A stretch of DNA of 64,000 nucleotides from Trifolium pratense (lineage: Eukaryota > Streptophyta > Magnoliopsida > Fabales > Fabaceae), in the NCBI RefSeq assembly GCF_020283565.1, contig NC_060064.1, forward strand, positions 3,804,001-3,868,000, in the 5' to 3' direction. How positions within the stretch are numbered: position 1 is the stretch's first letter; the number at the start of each line of letters is the position of its first letter. The position numbers and the translations under genes were made by a program. The notes under the pieces are model-generated. The model searched no databases. It had not been told where the DNA came from and worked only from the letters and a program-made list of their open reading frames with translations. Shown here in pieces: positions 42,591 to 51,336 of this stretch.

Positions 42591-43640
42591 TTAGTAAAAT
42601 TCAGTAGGGGAAGCACTAATTAACTTGTTGCTGATGTATGATGCATTTATCCAAAACTTGAAACAACACAGTAGCAGTGTATGACAACCTATGGCACCGT
42701 AATTGTTGAGTAAAGCACCACAGAAAATTGATTCAAAAGAGAATAATGCTTCTGGATTCTCGAAGCTATAATTCTCCGTCATCTTCTTCCCATGCTCTAT
42801 CAATCTCAGTTGAATCTTGATCTTATTTCCAAGAACAACCTCACCATGAATCAACTCAAATAGCAAGAATATTGTGTCGGCTCTATCTAAAATTCCCTTA
42901 TACCGCAAAATCAACGGCGAACGGAAATCATGGTGATTGCCGTCGGGATCGAAGACGAAAACACAAAAAGTGAAATATATCGAAATGAACTTTGACAGAA
43001 TAGAGAGCGTATCAGAACTGTAAATCATTGCCATAGTTCCACCGGGATCAAAAACAGTGATGCATAAAACATGATAGGGAAAAAAGAAAGTGATGCTCTT
43101 CGAAGGCAGTAGCAAATCAGAAAGTAGTTCACCTTTCTTGCCGTTCGGATCGTGATCATGCGAGAATCGGACGTTTCCGTCGTGTTGACGCTCGACCTTG
43201 ATTGGAGAAGAGAACGCTTGTAAACCGGATGGATTCTGCAATTTCTGGCCGACTGCAGAAAGTACCAACTCAGTTTCGAAATCCTTCGAATGCTTGTCTT
43301 CTTCCGAAACGGTGATCAAGTGATCGACATCACAGCAAGAATCACCAAGAAAACAACGTATCTCCCCAATCTTGATGGAGCATCCATCAGAATCTGGTGT
43401 AATTGAAGGAATAGAAACCGGAATAATTGGACTTGCGAAGCTGCCAAAAAGAATTGAATTTTGTGAAGTTGAAGACTCCAAATTTTGAGTAGAAGTGTTG
43501 AGAATTTCAACATCGACGGATTCATCTTCTTCACAACTTTCAGAATCGTAAGCGGAAGCGCAATCTTCATCTTCATCCCTCGGGTATCGCTCTGATAGGT
43601 TCAGTGGTGATTGGCGCTGAACTTGGCGCTGACAAAAAAA
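42591..43640 (-). CDS. Unrecognised protein, probable single exon of a larger or broken gene
   Basis: A minus-strand frame stays open from about 43632 to the stop at 42591. Upstream, 43617-43632 is a poly-pyrimidine-AG (TTTTTTGTCAG on the minus strand), so this may be a terminal exon. The translation begins with a Q/S-rich then acidic stretch (DEDEDCASAYDSESCEEDES) and continues for about 300 residues. It includes two similar segments, VFDPGGTMA and VFDPDGNHHD, each after an aromatic/hydrophobic run. No in-frame ATG was found near the start. I recognise no family. It lies just beside the breakpoint of the PADRE duplication and could be a captured gene fragment. Confidence 0.4.
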   Translation of the reverse strand, partial: FFCQRQVQRQSPLNLSERYPRDEDEDCASAYDSESCEEDESVDVEILNTSTQNLESSTSQNSILFGSFASPIIPVSIPSITPDSDGCSIKIGEIRCFLGDSCCDVDHLITVSEEDKHSKDFETELVLSAVGQKLQNPSGLQAFSSPIKVERQHDGNVRFSHDHDPNGKKGELLSDLLLPSKSITFFFPYHVLCITVFDPGGTMAMIYSSDTLSILSKFISIYFTFCVFVFDPDGNHHDFRSPLILRYKGILDRADTIFLLFELIHGEVVLGNKIKIQLRLIEHGKKMTENYSFENPEALFSFESIFCGALLNNYGAIGCHTLLLCCFKFWINASYISNKLISASPTEFY

Positions 43641-43656
43641 AAGTTTAAAAAATGAA

Positions 43657-44806
43657 CAACCAGCAAGAAAATTAGATCCACGGTTTTAACACTAGTTCAC
43701 CAAGGAGGCGAAAATCCACGTTTGTGTTCTCTTCTTTACCTTTGACTCTTATTCCTTTTCTCCCTTTTAAGTACGCACACCACACAACACAACACTTTCC
43801 ATAGTAGTACACAACACATAAACAACTTTGTTTTTTAAGAAACAAACACACACACTCCATGGGAAACACCACTTCTTGTTCTTGCATCCCTACTAGTACT
43901 AATTCTGCTATTAATGACAAAGTAATAATAAAGACTAAGAACAAAATAGCAACGTTGTTGGACACTTCCGGAAACATTCAAGAGATCAAGCTGCCGATGA
44001 AATCAGCGGAGCTCATGATTAGGGTTGGGAATAGGCCAGACGGCCTACAGGGGCCTTCGGCTTGGCATGTATAAGTCTGGCCTGACTGATTATTAAAAAT
44101 GTCAGGCTTAGGCTTTGAAAACGGTCTGTTTACATAAATAGGTAGGCTTAGGCTTCTAAAAAGGCCTACGAAGCCTGATAGGCCGGCCTGTTTATAATAA
44201 TTATTATTTATATTTTATAAAAAAATATTATTTATATAAATACAAAATATCAAAGATTTTTTTTTTTTTTTAACAAAACAGAGAAAATATATTTGTTTTT
44301 ATATTTCACGCATATAAATTAAAAATAGAAACCCTACCTCCATTCCATCTCTCATTCTCTCGAGCAAGTAGCAACTCATCCTATATTTTGGTTGTTGGCT
44401 TGTTGCTGACTACACTTAGCAAACAATTTGTATTATGGCGACTTTTTCGTAATCGTATTTGTTATTTTATTAGTTTTTAATTATTGTGCTAATCATATTA
44501 TTAGCTTTTTCTTAATGTTGTAGAAATTATAAAAATTTAAATATGAACTTTTTAAGGCCTGTTTAGCCTATTTAAAAAGACTATATAGAGAAGCTTTAAT
44601 GTAACACAAACTTTTAAATAGGCTACAAGGTCAGGCCAGACTTTTAAAAGGCTCAGGCCAGGCCAAAAAAAAAAACATTTGATAGGCCGCAGACCAGACT
44701 CAGGCCTAAAGAAAAATCGTAGGCCAGACTCAGGCCTATCAAGGCCTGGCCTGGCCTGTTCCCAACCCTACTCATGATTGAACTCATCGGACACGTCATT
44801 TTTCAA
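43657..44806 (+). pseudogene. PADRE gene copy 2, truncated and interrupted by hAT element
   Basis: Partial duplicate of the gene at 38763. The promoter region from about 43657 and the coding start at 43859 (MGNTTSCSCIPT...) align closely. The frame follows the paralogue to SAELMI, where a 751-bp hAT-type element (44020-44770) interrupts it. After the element the match resumes with ELIGHVI (to about 44800), then diverges into AT-rich sequence with a stop. Thus the copy lacks the second half of the PADRE domain and the C-terminal motif even without the insertion. Probably non-functional. Confidence 0.8.
44020..44770. mobile_element. Non-autonomous hAT-type element (751 bp)
   Basis: Terminal inverted repeats TAGGGTTGGGAATAGGCC at 44020 and GGCCTGTTCCCAACCCTA ending at 44770. 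Perfect 8-bp target duplication CTCATGAT at 44012-44019 and 44771-44778, as expected for hAT. Subterminal regions are crowded with AGGCC/GGCCTG words in both orientations, probably transposase-binding sites. No transposase frame. It is inserted in the PADRE copy 2 coding sequence. Confidence 0.85.
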
Positions 44807-44845
44807 ATTTAAAATATAAACATCAACTCTTTTATCATTTACATA

Positions 44846-44975
44846 TACTTCCTTTCTTTTTATATATAAGCAATTTTTTAGTTTTTAGATTCATTCAATA
44901 GATGATGTATTGACTAGATATATCATTATTGAATGAACCTAACAATTAAAAAGTTGTTTGTATATAAAATTATAT
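44846..44975. mobile_element. MITE-like inverted repeat
   Basis: TACTTCCTTTCTTTTTATAT begins the left arm. TTTTTTAGTTTTTAGATTCATTCAAT is mirrored (imperfectly) by ATTGAATGAACCTAACAATT. The right terminus is degraded. Confidence 0.45.
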
Positions 44976-45051
44976 TGAGACATTATTCTTTAAGTCAAAA
45001 GAAATTGTTAGTCTATTACAATTAAGTTGTCCTATTCCAATTTTTTTCCAT

Positions 45052-45336
45052 ATATAACGCATCAACAACCACTATATATCCTTCACTTTATACTGCAAAG
45101 AGGAGTAAACATTTTATTACCTTTGTTCAAGTGTGATATTATGAAACTTTATTTTTTTTGTATTTAACCCTATCGTCCCCACAACCCAAAATTTCTGGCT
45201 CTGTCACTGTTTGAGTGTATATGCACTTGCTTTTTTCCATATATAACACATCAACAACCGCTATATAACCTTCACTTTATACGCAAAGAGGAGTAAACAT
45301 TTTATTACCTTTGTTCAAGTGTGATATTATGAAACA
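45052..45336. repeat. Direct repeat of about 95 bp
   Basis: A block from TATATAACGCATCAACAACC to GTGATATTATGAAAC occurs at 45052-45148 and again at 45240-45336. The spacing is about 188 bp, close to the period of the tandem array that follows. Confidence 0.85.
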
Positions 45337-45340
45337 ATTT

Positions 45341-45853
45341 AGCATATCTCTCTGAATATAGGTCGTATGCTAATGATTTTTAATCCAGTGTAAAGAAGAC
45401 AAAATTTACTACAAGATTGACACCGGAATTATTAAATTTCATTAAGTATAGTATGAGAAAATCTACCTACAAGTTTGAGAAAAGTTTCTATAAAATGTTG
45501 TAGAGAGTACATGTGGTAAATTTATCATATCTCTCTGAATATAAGTCGTATGCTAATGATTTTTTATCCAGTGTAAAGAAGACAAAATTTACTACAAGAT
45601 TGACACCGGAATTGTTAAATTTCATTAAGTATAGTATGAGAAAAGCTACCTACAGGTTTGAGAAAAGTTTCTGCAAAATGTTGTAGAGATACATGTGGTA
45701 AGTTTATCATAACTCTCTGAATATAAGTCGTATGCTAATGATTTTTAATCCAGTGTAAAGAAGACAACATTTAATACAAGATTGATACCGGAATTGTTAA
45801 ATTTCATTAAGTATAGTATGAGCAAATCTACCTACAAGTTTGAGAAAAGTTTA
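45341..45853. repeat. About 183-bp tandem repeat, 2.8 copies
   Basis: The block ATCTCTCTGAATATA...GTCGTATGCTAATG starts at 45346, 45529 and 45711, giving periods of 183 and 182 bp with few mismatches. The third unit stops at about 45853. The unit length is in the range of plant satellites. Confidence 0.92.
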
Positions 45854-46034
45854 TGCTCTGTTTTTGTACCAGTACCCATTATTTGGTCAAAATGAACCAA
45901 TTGGATAGTTAACCCTCAAAACAAAAATTATATTTGTATTCTTGACACCCTAAGCTTTCCAACGAGTGGTCGTTTACTCAAATCGGACATCGTTTAGTAT
46001 TTCAAATAAATTGTGGAAGTTGAGGGTCTCATGC

Positions 46035-46210
46035 CGAATTTATGCAGGAAAGCTGAAAAAAAATTTGGAACACAATATTTCGGTTTATATAAACCGAAAT
46101 TTTTTAGCATGACAAAAAAATTCGGTTCGTATAAACCGAAGTACCCCTAAGGACAAAAACGGAAATCCAGGGGGTAGAAAAGAAATGAGGGGGGTCCGGA
46201 GAGAAACCAT
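46035..46210 (+). mobile_element. Left-truncated relative of the 254-bp MULE-type MITE
   Basis: Contains palindromes TTTCGGTTTATATAAACCGAAA and TTCGGTTCGTATAAACCGAA. The right end GGTCCGGAGAGAAACCATC matches the terminus of copies A and B. No left terminus was found. Confidence 0.55.
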
Positions 46211-46228
46211 CGTAAACTAGTAGTTGAA

Positions 46229-46424
46229 GCTGACTTTTCATTAGGCCCCATATTTTTTTAGGCCCCTAAAACACGCAAAAAAATCGGTTTTTAGAAATTA
46301 ATTTTTTTTAGTGCAATTTTAGTGCAAAATTTGCGCTAAAAAAAAAACCGATTTTTAGAAACCGAATTTTTTTTTTGTGTTTTAAAGGCCTAAAGAAATA
46401 TGAGGGGTCTAATGAAAAGTTATC
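46229..46424. mobile_element. MULE-type MITE, second subfamily (196 bp)
   Basis: Perfect 9-bp target duplication GTAGTTGAA at 46220-46228 and 46425-46433. The terminal inverted repeats are imperfect: GCTGACTTTTCATTAGGCCC on the left; the right end read inward starts GATAACTTTTCATTAGACCC. Interior words ATCGGTTTTTAGAAA and ACCGATTTTTAGAAACC echo the AACCGAA theme of the 254-bp family. Confidence 0.65.
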
Positions 46425-46433
46425 GTAGTTGAA

Positions 46434-48394
46434 TTCTCAGTGGAGACATTATAGTCATCCTAAAAGGACTAAAATTTCAGAAAGATATGTATTGTAGTAT
46501 GTAGACATGGGACATGTCCTTATGACCCTAATAGTTTGCAATGATTGTCATCATTCTTCAGTTGCTTCAAAAGTTAGTAAGGTGCTACTAGCTTGCTTAT
46601 TTAATTAATAGTAGAAGAGAAATGTTATTTTAACAACATAACATTACTCGCTTATAAAAAAAAAAAAAAAAAACATAACATTACATTACTCAATAGTAGA
46701 ATATCACATATGTTGGGTTTGCATGAAAATACTTCATAGCGCACCGGTATCTTTTCTTGGAGTAATGACCACAAAATATCAAGCTAAATCTATGAGCTTT
46801 ACTACATCTTACAGTAATCGATTATAATGGCAAGCAAACAACCTCACAAGAAATTTAAATTTCAATGAATTTTGCCATACAAATCGTCTACACTACAGTA
46901 CCTTTCATGAAGTGAAGGTGAACCAATTAATTCCTCTTAATTAATTCCAACGTTCATATGATATGATGGTACTTTTTTTTTTTACTAATACGGTGCATGG
47001 TGCAGTGTTTGCCTGTTTGGGTATCCCCCAATCTGATTTTTTCCCTTTTGATTATCGCCAAAAAGAAAAGGTCACGAGGTAAAAATTACTGTAACTACTA
47101 TAACTATAAGCAATCTAAAATTAATTTTTAGTTAAGCTGGACCTTGTCTTCTATGACCAGATTAATAAAAGGATATAACTAAAAAATCAACGGGGATAAA
47201 ATAGACTCTTATGATATACTCTCTCCGTTCTAAAATATAAGTAAAAATTGGTCGATAAAAGTGAATATATTTGGTCAAAATCTTAATCAAATATATCAAG
47301 TTTTTTTGACTCATTTTTGCTTATATTTTGGGATAGGGGGAATACTCTGGTAAATTAATGTTTAAATTTCAATTGGAAAAAAAAAATTCATATTTAATGA
47401 CAAACACGTATAAAATATGATTGCTTCACATAAAAAATCTATGAAAACAAAGCCAAATACACCAAAGAACACATAAATTACTCCGTACTACATAGTACAC
47501 ACCACCACCCATGATAATCTAATTAAATTAGTTAATGAAGTGGTAGTTGAACTGTTCTTTGAATTCCTTTTACTTTTAGGTCAATAGACTTGGCAATACT
47601 TGCCAAATAAAAGAAGAGAGGGACTTGGCAAAATTAAGAACATTCTAATTAAAATTACTTAGCACTCAAGGCCATCCTACAACCACCTTTTTAATATTTT
47701 TGATAAAATATCAATCCAAATTTAAGGTGTGTTTGGTAAGTCCAATAAGCTAGCTTATAGCTTATTGGACTATCTTATAAGTTTGTTTGAAAAAAATAAA
47801 AGTGTTTGGTAAAAAGCTTTTCTCACGAGCTTATAGTTTTTTTGAGATGCTATTTCAAGTAGCATTCGAGTTATAAGCTAGCTTATAGCTTAATTTTAGC
47901 ATTAAATAACTGTCGCATAGACAAGCATATCATTGTTGGTTCGGTTAGAGTGTTTACGGTTACACACTTATAAATAAACATGTAAGATGTGAATATTTTG
48001 ATGTTAACTTAACTGAAAAAAAAATTTACGACGGATAATAGACAACGCTCATGCCTCAATTTTTTGACAGGATATAGACCTATTTATATCGATTGTGTTT
48101 AGAAAAAAAGAAACACGTGTGGATGTCAAAACTAGAAGAGAGAAAGAAAAAAAATATAAAAGTTAGAAAATTGTATAAATGAGTTGATGACAAAAAATTT
48201 GTGTAAAAAAACAATTCTGATCAATTTATATTTAAAACTTACACATATATGCTTGATTAGCGATAAGAGTATAACATTATAATTTTAAGGTGCCGAGTCC
48301 AAATCTCTTGAAAGACGAGTGTAAAATTACAATTAGTGAATGACCATTAGTACCGCTCGAATTATTCGACCGAGTCTATGGTCTCACATATAAA
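46434..48394. other. Intergenic, MITE debris
   Basis: No gene is seen. It contains the MITE at 47217-47344 and a palindrome-rich segment (about 47740-47900, AATAAGCTAGCTTATAGCTTATT) of a type common in plant non-autonomous elements. Confidence 0.5.
47217..47344. mobile_element. Stowaway-like MITE (128 bp)
   Basis: Left TACTCTCTCCGTTCTAAAAT and right ATTTTGGGATAGGGGGAATA form terminal inverted repeats with TA ends. A smaller palindrome around AATATATTTGG...AAATATATCAA lies inside. Confidence 0.65.
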
Positions 48395-48607
48395 ATGATA
48401 AAGTTCCAAAGTCAAAAACTAATGTCATATCATAGCCAACAACCAAATCAAACTACCAAGTCCACCATTCATTATATTTTTCACAAGATGGAGCGGTTAA
48501 ACCAACATCACTTCCCATTCCATACATTACATTGTTTTTCACACCTCTCTTTTCACAACTTCACACACCAACTCTCTCCCACTTTCTCTCTATCATTATC
48601 CTTTCTT

Positions 48608-49192
48608 ATGGGAAACCATATTTCATTTCATGCAACAACTAAAATTATTTACTATGATGGTTCAATTCAAGAATTTGATCAACCAATAACAGTAGCAGAA
48701 CTTATGTTAGAACATCCAAAACATGTTGTTGTTGAGTTTCATTCAGCAGTAAACCAAAAAAAACCAACACCATTACCAGCTGACAAGAATCTAGAAATGA
48801 ACAAAAAATATGTTATGGTTCCAATGAAACCAGGGAAGCCTATAGGATTAAGCGCGGAAGATTGTCGTCGAATAGTTAATTCTTCTTTGCATTCAAATTA
48901 TCTCATGCGTTCTCAAGGGTTGATTCCTTGGCTTGTAAGGTTTATGAAGAAAAAGAAGGTTGAAATTGGAGAAGTTGAAACAAGTTTGCAGATAAATGAG
49001 GAAGAGAGGTTTGAATTTTGTGAGTTTTTGCCAGAAATGATGGAAGAGAGAGCAGAGTATTTGAATTTGAGTAGGCAATTGTCAGGGAAAGGGTGGAAGC
49101 CTAGTTTGGATACTATTAAGGAAAAGAAGGTTGAGAAAAAGCTATCTGGTTGGTTATTTCTCAGAAGTGCTTTTATTGGTACAAAGATTTGA
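48608..49192 (+). CDS. PADRE/DUF4228 domain protein 3
   Basis: Single exon, 194 aa. The open frame runs further upstream (to 48395), but I start at the ATG at 48608 because it gives MGNHISF, the myristoylation-type N terminus of the family, directly followed by the first PADRE strand TKIIYYDGSIQEFDQPITVA. The upstream extension is His/Phe-rich with no domain character and probably is leader. The core continues ELMLEHPKHVVVEFHSA and PLPADKNLEMNKKYVMVPM, corresponding to the same positions in gene 1. A long middle segment contains LIPWLVRFMKKKKVEIGEVE, and the C-terminal motif is LSRQLSGKGWKPSLDTIKEK. It is a different subfamily from gene 1, so older divergence rather than recent duplication. 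Confidence 0.82.
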   Translation: MGNHISFHATTKIIYYDGSIQEFDQPITVAELMLEHPKHVVVEFHSAVNQKKPTPLPADKNLEMNKKYVMVPMKPGKPIGLSAEDCRRIVNSSLHSNYLMRSQGLIPWLVRFMKKKKVEIGEVETSLQINEEERFEFCEFLPEMMEERAEYLNLSRQLSGKGWKPSLDTIKEKKVEKKLSGWLFLRSAFIGTKI

Positions 49193-49895
49193 ACAATAAT
49201 ATGGTCTAATTAGTGAAAATTGTTTGTTTAAGTTTGTTTTAATTTTGAGTTTGTGTTATATTCTCATCTCTTCTTTAGTGAAAAATGTTGTTTTAACTTT
49301 ACTTACTTATTTTCCAGGCCTCTCACAGTGTAATTTTGTTGTATGTTTATATTTGGTTTGGCGGTTTCCTTCCAAAAAAAAAAATAAAATGGTTTGGCAG
49401 TGAAGTAAGACTGAATTGAACTATAAGTGTAAAAATTATGTTTAGACTCAAAAACTCTAAAGATAAAATCAATTCTAGTTGCTCCAAACATGAAATCAAA
49501 CACAGGCTTAAATTGCCGGTAAAAAACTATTTCCACATTCTTTTTTTTCTTTTTCTTTTGAAAAATGTTAAGATGTGCCTTTATAAAGCAATGTTATAAT
49601 CTTCATTGCATACTTTCATTTATGCAACTTTACTTCCTGTAACATAGTTCCCATGAGTACGATTGATTCGAAAAAAATAAATGTTAAAGAGGACAACGCA
49701 TGAAATATCAAAATTCTTTAAAAAAAATTCATTAATTATTTACTAGCCCTGCCTTCGGTATCCCCCTCCTTGCGATTAAGGTATCGACTTTGGGCATGGC
49801 CGGCTCCCAAAATATATATTTCGAAAGCAAATTTTACTTTTAGTGATAGATAAATCCGTCACTAAAATTCAATTTTTGCGCACAATCTAATATTC
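49193..49895. other. Intergenic, left flank of retrotransposon
   Basis: 3' flank of the PADRE gene and AT-rich DNA. Words such as TTTAGTGATAGATAAATCCGTCACTAAAA near 49838-49868 hint at a CACTA-type remnant split by the LTR element. Weak. Confidence 0.35.
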
Positions 49896-49900
49896 ACATT
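49896..49900. repeat. 5-bp target duplication, left
   Basis: ACATT immediately before the 5' LTR, repeated at 60330-60334 after the 3' LTR. Confidence 0.95.
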
Positions 49901-50060
49901 TGATGACAAATCGTCACACTCTCTAATCCATGCCTATTTTAGCAACATTAGATACATTTTAGTAGGTTTTTAGCAATAAATATGAGAGAAATCTAACCAT
50001 TAGCTTGATTACTTGATTTGCAAGAAAACAGGAAAAACTGCAGGAAATGAGTGCTTTTCA

Positions 50061-50365
50061 CTACGCTGGGGGCGTAGCCCATCACGCGCCGCGTGATGGA
50101 GCTCACAGGGAGCAAGGATTTTCACTCTGATCACGCGCGGCGTGATAACTGACCACGCGCGGCGTGAACCTTTGTGCAGGAACTGGATTGCTCTCTGACC
50201 TTGCCACGCGCGGCGTAGCTTTGGACCACGCGCGGCGTGAAGTCTTGATTGAAGATGAAGATTGCCTCTGACTTGATCACGCGCCGCGTGATTCTGTTAC
50301 CACGCGCGGCGCAGTTGATGGAATTGCAGCCACGCGCGGCGTGGTGGATCTGGCGCGCGGCGTGG
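50061..50365 (+). promoter_or_regulatory. Array of GC-rich palindromes in U3
   Basis: Nine 15-bp sites, mostly forms of TCACGCGCGGCGTGA or TCACGCGCCGCGTGA, start at 50082, 50131, 50153, 50204, 50226, 50277, 50300, 50330 and 50351. A related palindrome, CTACGCTGGGGGCGTAG, opens the array at 50061. Both main forms are inverted repeats (6+3+6 or 7+1+7). Each carries ACGCGC, a match to the CAMTA-type CGCG box vCGCGb. The array ends 10 bp before the TATA box. Regulatory function is inferred. Confidence 0.75.
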
Positions 50366-50375
50366 TTGCGTTCTG

Positions 50376-50384
50376 TATATATAT
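50376..50384 (+). promoter_or_regulatory. TATA box of 5' LTR
   Basis: TATATATAT directly downstream of the palindrome array, the probable core promoter for the genomic transcript. Confidence 0.6.
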
Positions 50385-51209
50385 TTTCTGCATAATTCTG
50401 TTTTCGGGTTGGAAAATTCTGCAACATTGGACTACATTCTGGACTTGGAACTTGAAGATCGTGATTCACACTCCAGTGGAGAGCTCCAAGCGCATCAGAT
50501 CATGGATTCACAAGCCGTGGCGATGAAGCGAGGAAGCGAACGAAGATCGATGAGGAGCTAAACTCCTTTGAGGTAGGATCTAGGATAGTCTAGAATGTAG
50601 GGAGATCATATGTAATCTGTTATATGTGTAAGAATCTACTCATTTCATAAGTGATTAATTTGATACAATTCAATGTTTAATGCTTTACAATCCTTCATTA
50701 GTGTTGTAATGATTTTGAGTTAAGTCACGTGCGAGAGTATTGATTTAATGTCTGAACTGAATTGTATTGAGCGCTCGAGTGTCTCCGGTCGAGAGATTGA
50801 GGCATAGAGTGTAGCGAACGATTGACGCGCGTTAAGATCATTCGTTGTAGGTAGCTTCCGCCCGAGAGATCGGGGGAGTATCGACAACGAATAGAGTGGG
50901 TTTTGACAAGAGATTGCGATTCACTATTTTGTCGATCTAGTTGTTAACACTTGAGTAGATTCCTATGATATAGTAGATTGCATGTGGTTGAACTATAGAC
51001 TAGGCGATTCCGATGATTCTACCTCGCTTTTCCATTATATCAAGCATATTTTCTAGCAATTCATTACTCAACATACCCCCAATTTATGTGTATTTTCTGT
51101 ATAATGTCTATGAACACCATTCGATTAGTTTGATCACACAATCCCTGTGGATCGATATTTTTATTACTACGTGATTTTCGTGCACTTGCGAAATTTATCA
51201 TCAAGTTTT

Positions 51210-51227
51210 TGGCGCCGTTGCCGGGGA
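51210..51227 (+). other. Primer-binding site, tRNA-Asp type
   Basis: TGGCGCCGTTGCCGGGGA, six bases after the 5' LTR, is the complement of the 3' end of plant tRNA-Asp(GUC) as I recall it. It primes minus-strand cDNA synthesis. Confidence 0.85.
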
Positions 51228-51336
51228 TTGTGATTGATTCAACTAGGCAATAGTGTTCATATTTTCTGTGTTTGTTTGATTATTTTCTGTTTTATATTTT
51301 TCTCCCGGAGCGTTCTACTTGTGTGTTTCATTGTGC

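Larger units (their letters stand above)
49901..51203 (+). repeat. 5' LTR (1,303 bp)
   Basis: Starts TGATGACAAATCGTCACACT and ends AAATTTATCATCA. The U3 region holds the GC-palindrome array and a TATA box at 50376. It appears identical to the 3' LTR. Confidence 0.95.

Noticed and set aside
47740..47900. Palindrome-rich AATAAGCTAGCTTATAGC segment
   Set aside because: Resembles common plant non-autonomous elements, but I could not define termini or a target duplication.
48395..48607. Upstream extension of PADRE gene 3
   Set aside because: His/Phe-rich with no domain similarity; the ATG at 48608 gives the MGN start typical of the family.
50061..50365. Regularly spaced repeats resembling a CRISPR array
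   Set aside because: Plant nuclear DNA; spacing is irregular and the 'spacers' recur identically in the other LTR. These are palindromic motifs in a retrotransposon promoter.
50131..50469. 112-codon minus-strand frame with repeated HAARG peptides (also at 59257-59595)
   Set aside because: It is the reverse reading of the GC-palindrome array in each LTR; the repeats in the peptide come from the DNA motif.
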